From: a bacterium
GTDB lineage: Bacteria > Bacillota_I > Bacilli_A > RFN20 > UBA1709
Direction of reading: 5' to 3'
NCBI GenBank assembly: GCA_012511355.1
Contig: JAAZGG010000115.1
Coordinates: forward strand, 1-5,130
DNA: 5,130 nt
The position numbers and the translations under genes are program-made. Below the pieces are notes generated by a model, which made no database searches, was not told where the DNA came from, and worked only from the letters and a program-made list of their open reading frames with translations. Positions 1 to 5,130 of this stretch are shown here, piece after piece; within the stretch, counting starts at the first letter, position 1, and every line of letters starts with the position of its first letter.

Positions 1-387
1 ATGCTGCACCGCGCGATTTTTGGTTCTTTTGAACGCTTCATCGGTATTTTAATTGAACACTATGCTGGTAAATTCCCTCTTTGGTTAGCACCAATACAGG
101 TAAGTGTTCTTCCCGTTATGGATTTACAGAAAGACTATGCCTTAGAAATTAAGAATAAACTATTAAGAGAAGGTATACGCGTGTGTCTTGATGCCTCGGC
201 TGAAAAGTTGGGTTATCGGATGCGCAATGCTCAAATAAAGAAAATAAATTATGTGTTAGTTGTCGGAGATGAGGAGAAAAGCAAAGGTCTAGTAACCTAT
301 CGAAAACATGGTGAACAAAAACAAAATACGGTTAGTTATGAGGCCTTTATCCAGTTAATCAAAGAACAAATCAAAAATAAGGAATAG
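1..387 (+). CDS. thrS: Threonyl-tRNA synthetase, C-terminal part (5' end outside the window)
   Basis: The enzyme charges tRNA-Thr with threonine in the cytoplasm. The visible 128 residues start inside the class II catalytic core, at motif 3: HRAIFGSFERF at residues 3-13. By family comparison His3 corresponds to the third zinc ligand (E. coli H511) and Arg12 to the motif 3 arginine (E. coli R520). The segment KFPLWLAPIQVSVLP (about 25-39) leads into the anticodon-binding domain (about 30-128), with GIRVCLDASAEKLGYRMRNAQ and INYVLVVGDEE typical of it. The ATG at position 1 is an internal Met just before the His-Arg pair, not the real start; roughly 500 N-terminal residues (TGS, editing and most of the catalytic domain) should lie upstream. 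The TAG stop at 385-387 lies inside the terminator hairpin. No lesion is visible in the part shown. Regulation, often by a T-box leader in Firmicutes, cannot be judged here. Confidence 0.96.
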   Translation: MLHRAIFGSFERFIGILIEHYAGKFPLWLAPIQVSVLPVMDLQKDYALEIKNKLLREGIRVCLDASAEKLGYRMRNAQIKKINYVLVVGDEEKSKGLVTYRKHGEQKQNTVSYEAFIQLIKEQIKNKE

Positions 388-403
388 TGACTATTCCTTT
401 TTT
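381..403 (+). terminator. Intrinsic terminator of thrS
   Basis: A 7-bp perfect stem, GGAATAG (381-387) with CTATTCC (391-397), closes a TGA triloop and is followed by six T (398-403), then more T-rich sequence to 414. The thrS stop codon is the last three bases of the left arm. An A-rich run just upstream (373-380) could extend pairing with the T tract. Confidence 0.85.
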
Positions 404-424
404 AATGTTTTTTTGAAAGGAATG

Positions 425-433
425 TGTTATACT
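425..433 (+). promoter_or_regulatory. Extended -10 promoter of the membrane protein gene
   Basis: TGT followed by TATACT (428-433) matches the extended -10 form TGnTATAAT with one mismatch. No good -35 box lies 16-18 bases upstream; TTGAAA at 413-418 is only 9 bases away and so too close. The predicted start of transcription is near 440, giving a leader of only about 12 bases. It lies directly downstream of the thrS terminator, which fits a new transcription unit. Confidence 0.6.
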
Positions 434-439
434 CTTTGC

Positions 440-446
440 GAGGTGA
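440..446 (+). promoter_or_regulatory. Ribosome binding site that fixes the start at 452
   Basis: GAGGTGA is a strong Shine-Dalgarno sequence, five bases before ATG 452. Longer in-frame starts (TTG 413, ATG 422) have no usable site and would place the promoter inside the coding region, so they are rejected. Confidence 0.8.
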
Positions 447-451
447 TTTTG

Positions 452-1402
452 ATGGAAAGTACAAAGTTGTTTAATTCAGTGCGTTTAACCTTTTGGTCGA
501 TTTTATTAACTCTTTTTTCACTGAACTTGTTTGATATTGGTCCAATATCCAGTGGTCATTTGTTTACTATCGCTGGCATAGTCTTGGGCTTTATGGCTTT
601 ATCAAAACTAGTTAAAGAGGATAGTAAGTTTAAAATAGCTTTTGTTTTTTTATTTATATATGCAGCTTTAATTGTAGTAAATCTCGTATTGGCCTTTGTT
701 GATTATGGGACGGGTTCTTTTAATCAAGCGTCAACTTTATTACAGTCTAAAGAAATTATTCCAGTGGAAATACTAAATAAAATGCTGGTCGTACTTTGTT
801 TGTCAGTAGTTATGGTGGCCGTGCAGATTCTTTGGATGATATTTTTAGCTCAAGGCTTACGAAATTTATGTTTTGCTCGCGAAAAGAGAGCTCTTCATCG
901 TGAGGGAAAAAGACGGGTTAAAGGTCTAGGAATTTTTGGGGTTGTTTATTTTATTGGAATGGTGGCTGCCTGTAGTGGCTTATTAACTTTGTTTGATCGT
1001 TTAAATGCTTATTATGCAAATTCTAATCCTGAAACCACAATGAATCTTACTAGTGCTACTCAGCAGTTTACTTTGGCTGCTGTAATCTTGATGGTTGGTG
1101 TAATTAGCTTCTATGTTAGCAGTATCAAATTCCTCATGTATATCAGTCGTGTAAAGTTAATTGTAGATAAACCTAACCCAGTCTATGATATCCCTAGCAC
1201 GCCTAATGTTGATCAAAATCCTTCTCAAACGAGTAGTGGTGGCGAAGGCTCAAGTTTTGATGGTCGTGATGGCCAAACCAAACAAACCTATAGTTATGAT
1301 GAATATGTTCCAGGTACTAGGATTAAAGAAAGTGATGTTGTTGATGTCGAAATAGAGAAGAAAAAAGAAAAGAAAAAGAACTGGGATGATGAAATTAAAT
1401 AA
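452..1402 (+). CDS. Six-helix integral membrane protein with a charged C-terminal tail, function unknown
   Basis: I do not recognise the family. From ATG 452 the protein is 316 residues. Six hydrophobic segments are visible at about 12-28, 36-53, 62-83, 108-134, 158-181 and 206-230. Positive charges cluster in the N-terminus, the 2-3 loop (SKLVKEDSKFK) and the 4-5 loop (about 136-158, many Arg and Lys), so the positive-inside rule gives both ends in the cytoplasm. The outer loops (about 84-107 and 182-205) are polar and poor in Lys and Arg. The tail from about 231 is hydrophilic and probably disordered: Pro/Asn/Ser/Gly-rich, then a Tyr-rich stretch (YSYDEYVPG, about 280-288), then the Lys run EKKKEKKKNW. 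There is no signal peptide with a cleavage site, no catalytic motif and no ATP-binding motif that I can see. It looks monocistronic: its own extended -10 promoter upstream, a terminator right after the stop. A structural, transport-accessory or envelope role is possible, but none is shown. Confidence 0.85.
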   Translation: MESTKLFNSVRLTFWSILLTLFSLNLFDIGPISSGHLFTIAGIVLGFMALSKLVKEDSKFKIAFVFLFIYAALIVVNLVLAFVDYGTGSFNQASTLLQSKEIIPVEILNKMLVVLCLSVVMVAVQILWMIFLAQGLRNLCFAREKRALHREGKRRVKGLGIFGVVYFIGMVAACSGLLTLFDRLNAYYANSNPETTMNLTSATQQFTLAAVILMVGVISFYVSSIKFLMYISRVKLIVDKPNPVYDIPSTPNVDQNPSQTSSGGEGSSFDGRDGQTKQTYSYDEYVPGTRIKESDVVDVEIEKKKEKKKNWDDEIK

Positions 1403-1403
1403 G

Positions 1404-1430
1404 AAAATCTGGGCTTCCCAGATTTTTTTA
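1404..1430. terminator. Bidirectional terminator between the membrane protein gene and nnr
   Basis: A 10-bp perfect stem, AAAATCTGGG (1404-1413) with CCCAGATTTT (1417-1426), has a CTT triloop. On the plus strand it ends in seven T (1423-1429), starting two bases after the upstream stop codon. On the minus strand it starts right after the nnr stop (1428-1430) and runs into TTTTCTTATTTAATTT. It therefore can end both convergent transcripts. Confidence 0.9.
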
Positions 1431-2903
1431 TTTCACAATAAGTTCAATAGCTCTTTTAATTTTATGAGCACTGTCGCTAGCAAGCATAGTGATAGCACAA
1501 GCTTCACTTTCGGCTTCTTCTCCTGCTAAGCCATTGATATAAGCGGCGCAGGCACTAACAAGGGCACGCTCTTCTTTTGATTGTCCACATAGAGCACATA
1601 AAACACCGGCAAAAACATCACCACTACCAGCACTGGCCATGCCTGCTGTCCCGCGATCAACAAGATAAACTAACTGTCCGTTACTAACAATATTAGTAGG
1701 GCCTTTAAGGAGCAAAGTTAGGTTATAATTCTTAGCAAAAGATTGAACTTCTTTAATCGGATTTGTATTGATTTCTTCGATAGATTTTTCACAAATACGG
1801 GAGAACTCTTTTAGGTGTGGTGTTAAAATAATTTGTGCCTTACTTTCCTTTAAAAGTTTTTTGTCCATTTCGGCTAAAATGTTTAAGGCATCAGCATCAA
1901 AGATAAGCGTTTCTTGATAATTCTTTAGAAGGTATGTGATCAATTTTTTTAAGTGTTCATTTTGCCCATATCCCATACCAACTGCAACAGCCTTAGTATT
2001 AAAAATTAGTTCCTCAACTTCCTTTTCTTGGAAGCGGCTACTGAGTGGGAAAACAGTGCTTTCTAAGATGTAGGGTAAGACAGCGTTAACCAGTCTTTCA
2101 GGGATAGCTAATTTAACAACTCCCGCTCCTGAGTACATCGCTGAAGCAGCTAGATTCGCCAGTTTAATAGCCCCTGAATAGCGGATGGATCCACCAATCA
2201 AGGCGATATAGCCATAATCTCCTTTATGAGAATATTGCTTTCGTGTTTTTAACACTTCTTTAACATCAGCCTTTTCAATTAAATAATAGCTTTCGGCCAA
2301 ACTTTCTAAACCAATGTCCCCATAGACTTTTTCTTTAATATAGTCTTTAGCCATGGCGAGAAAATGACCGGGTTTAAAAGTCCCAATCGCGATAGTTAAA
2401 TCAGACTTAACCGCTAGTTTTGTTAGACCATTATCGCTATTTAAACCACTATTGATATCAGCAGAAATAACATAGGCTGAGCTAAGGTTTATTTTTTCGA
2501 TAACCTCTCTTGCTAGACCCTTAACTTCGCCTTTAAAGCCGGTTCCAAAAAGACAATCAACTAAAGTTTTGTAGCCTTCAAAATTTGTTGCTGGGCTTAA
2601 CAAGTGAGTTTTAATTCTTGACTCTTGACATTTTTGGTAGTAGAAAAAGCCAGCAGGACTAAACTTTTCGGCTAGCAAAAAGATTTCAACTTCGATGTTG
2701 TGTTCCTTTAATAAGAGGGCTAAAGCAAAACCATCGCCAGCGTTATTGCCATAGCCAGCAATGATGGCAACGGGTCCTTGATAGTTATGAGACTTAAAAA
2801 GAACGTTCGCGGCTTTTGCCATTAATTCTTGAACGTCGCAACCTTTTTCAATAGTGTAGGCTTCGTTTTTTAAGCTACTAGCGACGGATAAAACTTTAAG
2901 CAT
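1428..2903 (-). CDS. nnr: Bifunctional NAD(P)H-hydrate repair enzyme (NAD(P)HX epimerase fused to ADP/ATP-dependent NAD(P)HX dehydratase)
   Basis: The enzyme repairs hydrated NADH and NADPH in the cytoplasm: the N-terminal domain interconverts the R and S epimers, and the C-terminal ribokinase-like domain dehydrates S-NAD(P)HX with ADP or ATP. The epimerase part (about 1-215) shows GYGNNAGDG (50-58), DCLFGTGFKG (116-125) and SADINSGL (147-154; the family usually has Pro where Asn151 stands). The dehydratase part (about 225-491) shows HKGDYG (226-231), GGS (237-239), GVVKLAIPE (261-269), GMGYG (309-313), DADALN (336-341), LTPHLKEF (360-367), KGPTNI (400-405) and AGSGDVFAG (425-433), with the expected catalytic Asp at 429. 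At 491 residues it is full length for the fusion (E. coli Nnr is about 515). The N-terminal motif usually written MENAG reads MAKAA (28-32). The start at 2903 has a strong site, AAGGTGA at 2914-2908, four bases away. Divergent from htpG; no operon partner is visible. Confidence 0.95.
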   Translation of the reverse strand: MLKVLSVASSLKNEAYTIEKGCDVQELMAKAANVLFKSHNYQGPVAIIAGYGNNAGDGFALALLLKEHNIEVEIFLLAEKFSPAGFFYYQKCQESRIKTHLLSPATNFEGYKTLVDCLFGTGFKGEVKGLAREVIEKINLSSAYVISADINSGLNSDNGLTKLAVKSDLTIAIGTFKPGHFLAMAKDYIKEKVYGDIGLESLAESYYLIEKADVKEVLKTRKQYSHKGDYGYIALIGGSIRYSGAIKLANLAASAMYSGAGVVKLAIPERLVNAVLPYILESTVFPLSSRFQEKEVEELIFNTKAVAVGMGYGQNEHLKKLITYLLKNYQETLIFDADALNILAEMDKKLLKESKAQIILTPHLKEFSRICEKSIEEINTNPIKEVQSFAKNYNLTLLLKGPTNIVSNGQLVYLVDRGTAGMASAGSGDVFAGVLCALCGQSKEERALVSACAAYINGLAGEEAESEACAITMLASDSAHKIKRAIELIVK

Positions 2904-2921
2904 TTTCTCACCTTCTAACTA

Positions 2922-2950
2922 AGTATATCACAGCTTAAATCAGGCGACAA
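2922..2950 (-). promoter_or_regulatory. Promoter of nnr
   Basis: Read on the minus strand, TTGTCG (2950-2945, 4 of 6 to TTGACA) is followed after 17 bases by TATACT (2927-2922), which is preceded by TGA to give an extended -10. Predicted transcription starts near 2915, so the leader is only about 11-13 bases and begins at the ribosome binding site. Confidence 0.65.
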
Positions 2951-2957
2951 TTTACAG

Positions 2958-2990
2958 ATTTTAGCACTCTCCACTTGACAGTGCTAAAAT
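2958..2990. promoter_or_regulatory. CIRCE operator (predicted HrcA repressor site)
   Basis: TTAGCACTC (2961-2969), a 9-base spacer, then CAGTGCTAA (2979-2987) matches the CIRCE consensus TTAGCACTC-N9-GAGTGCTAA at 17 of 18 arm positions. The single mismatch is the first base of the right arm. The symmetry runs further out: ATTTTAGCACT (2958-2968) and AGTGCTAAAAT (2980-2990) are perfect 11-base inverted arms. CIRCE is the binding site of the heat-shock repressor HrcA. Here it covers the -35 box and most of the spacer of the htpG promoter, so a bound repressor should block RNA polymerase. It lies seven bases beyond the -35 box of nnr. HrcA itself is not in the window. Confidence 0.93.
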
Positions 2991-3002
2991 GTCTGTTATA
3001 AT
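2975..3002 (+). promoter_or_regulatory. Sigma-A promoter of htpG
   Basis: A perfect -35 box TTGACA (2975-2980) and a perfect -10 box TATAAT (2997-3002) are 16 bases apart, and TGT directly before the -10 makes it an extended -10. Predicted transcription starts near 3009, giving a leader of about 29 bases. Such a near-ideal promoter would be very strong unless repressed, which fits the overlapping CIRCE operator. Confidence 0.92.
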
Positions 3003-3021
3003 AGAGTGTGAAAATATAGAA

Positions 3022-3029
3022 AAGGGGTG
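3022..3029 (+). promoter_or_regulatory. Ribosome binding site of htpG
   Basis: AAGGGGTG is followed by an unbroken run of eight T (3030-3037) that touches the ATG at 3038. The spacing from GGGGTG is eight bases, within the normal range, and supports the chosen start. Confidence 0.75.
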
Positions 3030-3037
3030 TTTTTTTT

Positions 3038-4972
3038 ATGAAAGAAACAAGAGAATTTCAAACAGAATCAAAAGAGTTACTCAATTTAATGATTAACTCC
3101 ATCTATACCAACCGCGAGATTTTTTTACGCGAGTTAATCTCCAATGCTTCGGATGCTATTGATAAATATAAGTATCTTGCCTTGACAAGTAAGGGTAAGC
3201 TTCCGAGCAAGGATTATGAGATCCGTCTCATCAACGATGAGAAAGCTAGGACACTGACCATTATTGATAATGGCATCGGTATGAGCAAAGAAGAATTAAT
3301 CAATAATCTTGGAACAATTGCTAAATCCGGTTCCAAGGATTTTATCAAAAAGTTTAAAGAAGCCCAAGAGCAGAAAGATATCAATATCATCGGCCCATTT
3401 GGCGTAGGTTTTTATTCGGCCTTTATGGTGGCCGAAAAAATTGAGGTTCGCACCAAATCAGTAGATAGTGAAGCCTGTCTTTTTACTAGTTCGGGCCAAG
3501 ATAGTTATACAATTGAAGATTGTGATAAAGAAGAGAGTGGAACCGAAATTAAACTCTATTTAAAGAAAACCAGTAAGAAAAAAGCAGAAGAAAGTGAAGA
3601 TTTTGATCGCTTTTTAAGAAGTTATGAACTTGAACATTTAGTCAAGAAGTACAGTGATTATATTCGTTATCCTATCAAGATGAAAGTTAAAACTTCAAAG
3701 CCTAAACTCGATAAAGATGGCAAAGAAATTGAAGGCAAGTATGAGGACGTTATTGAAGATAAAGTTCTAAATTCGATGATACCCTTGTGGCGTAAGAATA
3801 AAAAAGATGTCAGTGATGAAGAATTAGCGGATTTTTACCGCAATAAATTTGCCGATTATGAAGAGCCTTTGTTTTCGGTGTTTCTCAAGGTTGATGGGCT
3901 AATCAATTATGATGCTTTGCTTTACGTTCCCTCCCATGCTCCCTATAACCTTTACAGTGACAACTATGAAAAGGGCTTGCAACTTTATTCTAAGGGGATT
4001 TTTATCCAAGAAAAGTGTGCAGATTTAATTCCCGATTATCTCAAATTTGTGAAGGGTTTAGTGGATTCGGACACTTTCAATTTAAACATTTCGCGAGAAC
4101 TATTACAAAAGTCTCCCGCTCTTAAAAAGATTGCGGATAATATTGAAAAGAAAATCGTTGATCGGCTCAAGGATTGTAAGAAAGAAGACTACGATAAATA
4201 TCTTAAATTTTGGGAAATCTTTGGTGAGCATATAAAATTCGGCATCTATAGCAGCTATGGGGTGAAGAAGGAACTTTTAAAGGATTTATTAGTTTTTCGC
4301 TCCTTGTTAAATGAAGATAAATATATCTCCTTGAAAGATTATCAAGAGAAAATGCCCAAGGATCAGAAAGCAATCTATTTTGCCTCTGGTGAAACCATTG
4401 AGGGCATCAAATTATTACCCCAGATTGAAAAGTATAAAAAAGAAGGCAAAGATGTTCTCTTGCTAGATAAACGCATTGATGAATTCTGTTTACTTATGAT
4501 GCGTGATTATGAGAAATTAGAGTTCAAATCTATCACGGCTGAAAATCAAGATGATTTATCAAAGGCCGATCAAGAGCGCTTAGACTTCTTAAATAAAGAG
4601 CATCAAGACTTCTTAAACACTTTGAAAGAAGGCTTAGGTGATTTAGTTGATCAGGTGAGTTTCTCGCTTAATTTAGTTGAAGCGCCGGTCTGTATTGCCA
4701 CTAAAGAAGGCTTATCACTTGGGATGGAAAAAACCTTAAATGAACAGCCAGGAGCCTTTGAAAAAGTCAAGGCTAGTAAGGTCTTAAAAATCAATCCCGA
4801 CCATGAGCTTTGTCAGGCGCTCCTTAAGTTTGAAACTGACAAAGAAACCCTTAAAAACTATGCCTCACTTCTGTATGAGGAAGCCATGCTTTTAGAGGGC
4901 TTTGAGATTAAAAATCGTCAAGAGTTTGTAAAAAAGCTCAATGATTTGATGCTAAAATCATTAAATAAATAA
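3038..4972 (+). CDS. htpG: Molecular chaperone HtpG (bacterial Hsp90)
   Basis: HtpG is the cytoplasmic, dimeric, ATP-driven Hsp90 chaperone that remodels client proteins, usually together with DnaK. The 644-residue protein is full length (E. coli 624). The N-terminal GHKL ATPase domain (about 1-215) keeps its key parts: LRELISNASDA (30-40) with catalytic Glu32 and Mg-binding Asn36, DNGIGM (77-82), GTIAKSG (92-98) and the Gly-rich lid segment GPFGVGFYSAF (119-129). A short charged linker (about 217-242) leads to the middle domain, with IPLW (248-251) and NLNISRELLQ (348-357), whose Arg353 matches the ATP-contacting arginine (E. coli R336). The C-terminal dimerisation domain runs from about 500 to the end and includes LKINPDHEL (583-591). 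There is no eukaryotic MEEVD tail, as expected. The gene appears monocistronic, with a strong promoter overlapped by a CIRCE site upstream and a terminator downstream. Heat-inducible expression through HrcA is inferred from the operator. Confidence 0.98.
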   Translation: MKETREFQTESKELLNLMINSIYTNREIFLRELISNASDAIDKYKYLALTSKGKLPSKDYEIRLINDEKARTLTIIDNGIGMSKEELINNLGTIAKSGSKDFIKKFKEAQEQKDINIIGPFGVGFYSAFMVAEKIEVRTKSVDSEACLFTSSGQDSYTIEDCDKEESGTEIKLYLKKTSKKKAEESEDFDRFLRSYELEHLVKKYSDYIRYPIKMKVKTSKPKLDKDGKEIEGKYEDVIEDKVLNSMIPLWRKNKKDVSDEELADFYRNKFADYEEPLFSVFLKVDGLINYDALLYVPSHAPYNLYSDNYEKGLQLYSKGIFIQEKCADLIPDYLKFVKGLVDSDTFNLNISRELLQKSPALKKIADNIEKKIVDRLKDCKKEDYDKYLKFWEIFGEHIKFGIYSSYGVKKELLKDLLVFRSLLNEDKYISLKDYQEKMPKDQKAIYFASGETIEGIKLLPQIEKYKKEGKDVLLLDKRIDEFCLLMMRDYEKLEFKSITAENQDDLSKADQERLDFLNKEHQDFLNTLKEGLGDLVDQVSFSLNLVEAPVCIATKEGLSLGMEKTLNEQPGAFEKVKASKVLKINPDHELCQALLKFETDKETLKNYASLLYEEAMLLEGFEIKNRQEFVKKLNDLMLKSLNK

Positions 4973-4976
4973 AATT

Positions 4977-5010
4977 AATAGTTGTCTATTAGACAACTAT
5001 TTTTATTTTG
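4977..5010 (+). terminator. Intrinsic terminator of htpG
   Basis: An 11-bp perfect stem, AATAGTTGTCT (4977-4987) with AGACAACTATT (4991-5001), closes an ATT triloop and is followed by a T-rich tail (5000-5009, one A in it). It begins four bases after the htpG stop. The minus strand also has a T-rich continuation, so it might serve a convergent gene if one lies beyond the window. Confidence 0.88.
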
Positions 5011-5130
5011 AAATTTAAAATTTTAAAATTTGAGAAAAAGTCAAGATTTTCGCAATATTTAGGCGATTAGCCGAAAATATTTTTCCTATAGTCAAAAATG
5101 AAAGGGCTTTTATTTAGACATATGCACAAA
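5011..5130. other. AT-rich intergenic sequence, no gene supported
   Basis: This stretch starts with runs of A and T (5011-5031) and contains one imperfect hairpin: AATATTT (5054-5060) pairs with AAATATT (5075-5081) around an inner GGC/GCC (5062-5064 with 5070-5072) and a GATTA loop, followed by TTT. An alternative pairing uses ATTTTCG (5046-5052) with CGAAAAT (5072-5078). No ribosome binding site, convincing promoter or tRNA-like fold is visible. It is probably the space before the next gene. Confidence 0.5.

Noticed and set aside
1..387. A stand-alone anticodon-binding protein starting at the ATG at position 1
   Set aside because: The frame begins in the middle of catalytic motif 3 of threonyl-tRNA synthetase, so it is a gene cut by the window edge and not a free-standing domain.
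413..451. Longer N-terminus of the membrane protein starting at TTG 413 or ATG 422
   Set aside because: Neither start has a ribosome binding site, and the segment contains the likely extended -10 promoter; ATG 452 has a strong GAGGTGA site at the right distance.
3018..3037. RNA thermometer at the htpG ribosome site (A-rich 3018-3023 pairing with the T run 3030-3035)
   Set aside because: The six pairs are A-U and one G-U only, too weak, and they would leave the GGGGTG sequence in the loop rather than hide it. CIRCE already explains heat control.
5039..5096. CtsR operator suggested by two AGTCAA motifs (5039-5044, 5090-5095)
   Set aside because: CtsR sites are tandem heptads three bases apart; these copies are about 50 bases apart.
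5067..5129. 3' end of a convergent minus-strand gene (20 open codons ending in TAA at 5069-5067)
   Set aside because: This length of open frame is expected by chance, the residues match nothing I recognise, and the nearest strong terminator is some 66 bases past the stop.
5098..5130. Start of a new plus-strand gene (ATG at 5098, open for 11 codons to the window end)
   Set aside because: There is no ribosome binding site upstream and the frame is too short to judge.

Overview
The window is AT-rich bacterial DNA with four tightly packed genes. It looks like a low-GC Gram-positive lineage (Firmicutes in the broad sense, perhaps near the Erysipelotrichia, Acholeplasma or uncultured Bacilli groups). 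The support is the AT-rich codon use, strong AGGTGA-type ribosome binding sites, short hairpin/T-tract terminators, extended -10 promoters (TGnTATAmT, where m is A or C) and a CIRCE operator. All tryptophans seen are TGG and no frame is crossed by TGA, so nothing suggests a reassigned code. Lineage is an inference from style, not from a marker gene.

Layout: (1) 1-387 (+) is the 3' end of threonyl-tRNA synthetase (thrS), cut by the window edge, with a terminator hairpin that contains its stop codon. (2) 452-1402 (+) encodes an unrecognised six-helix membrane protein with a hydrophilic, lysine-rich C-terminal tail; it has its own extended -10 promoter. (3) A bidirectional terminator at 1404-1430 separates it from the convergent gene at 1428-2903 (-), a bifunctional NAD(P)H-hydrate repair enzyme (Nnr: NAXE epimerase fused to NAXD dehydratase). 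(4) A 134-base divergent intergenic region (2904-3037) holds the nnr promoter, a near-perfect CIRCE operator and a near-consensus sigma-A promoter. (5) 3038-4972 (+) is htpG, the bacterial Hsp90, followed by a strong terminator. (6) The last ~125 bases have no gene I can support, only a weak hairpin.

Each gene appears to be its own transcription unit: every gene end is followed by a hairpin terminator, and the three complete genes each have a promoter. The theme of the right half is damage control. HtpG handles protein misfolding and is probably under HrcA repression through CIRCE. Nnr repairs NADHX/NADPHX, hydrated cofactors whose formation is promoted by heat. They are divergent from one small regulatory region. 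I saw no evidence for a wholly new system; the most notable points are the CIRCE control of htpG, the way the operator is merged with the -35 box, and the uncharacterised membrane protein.
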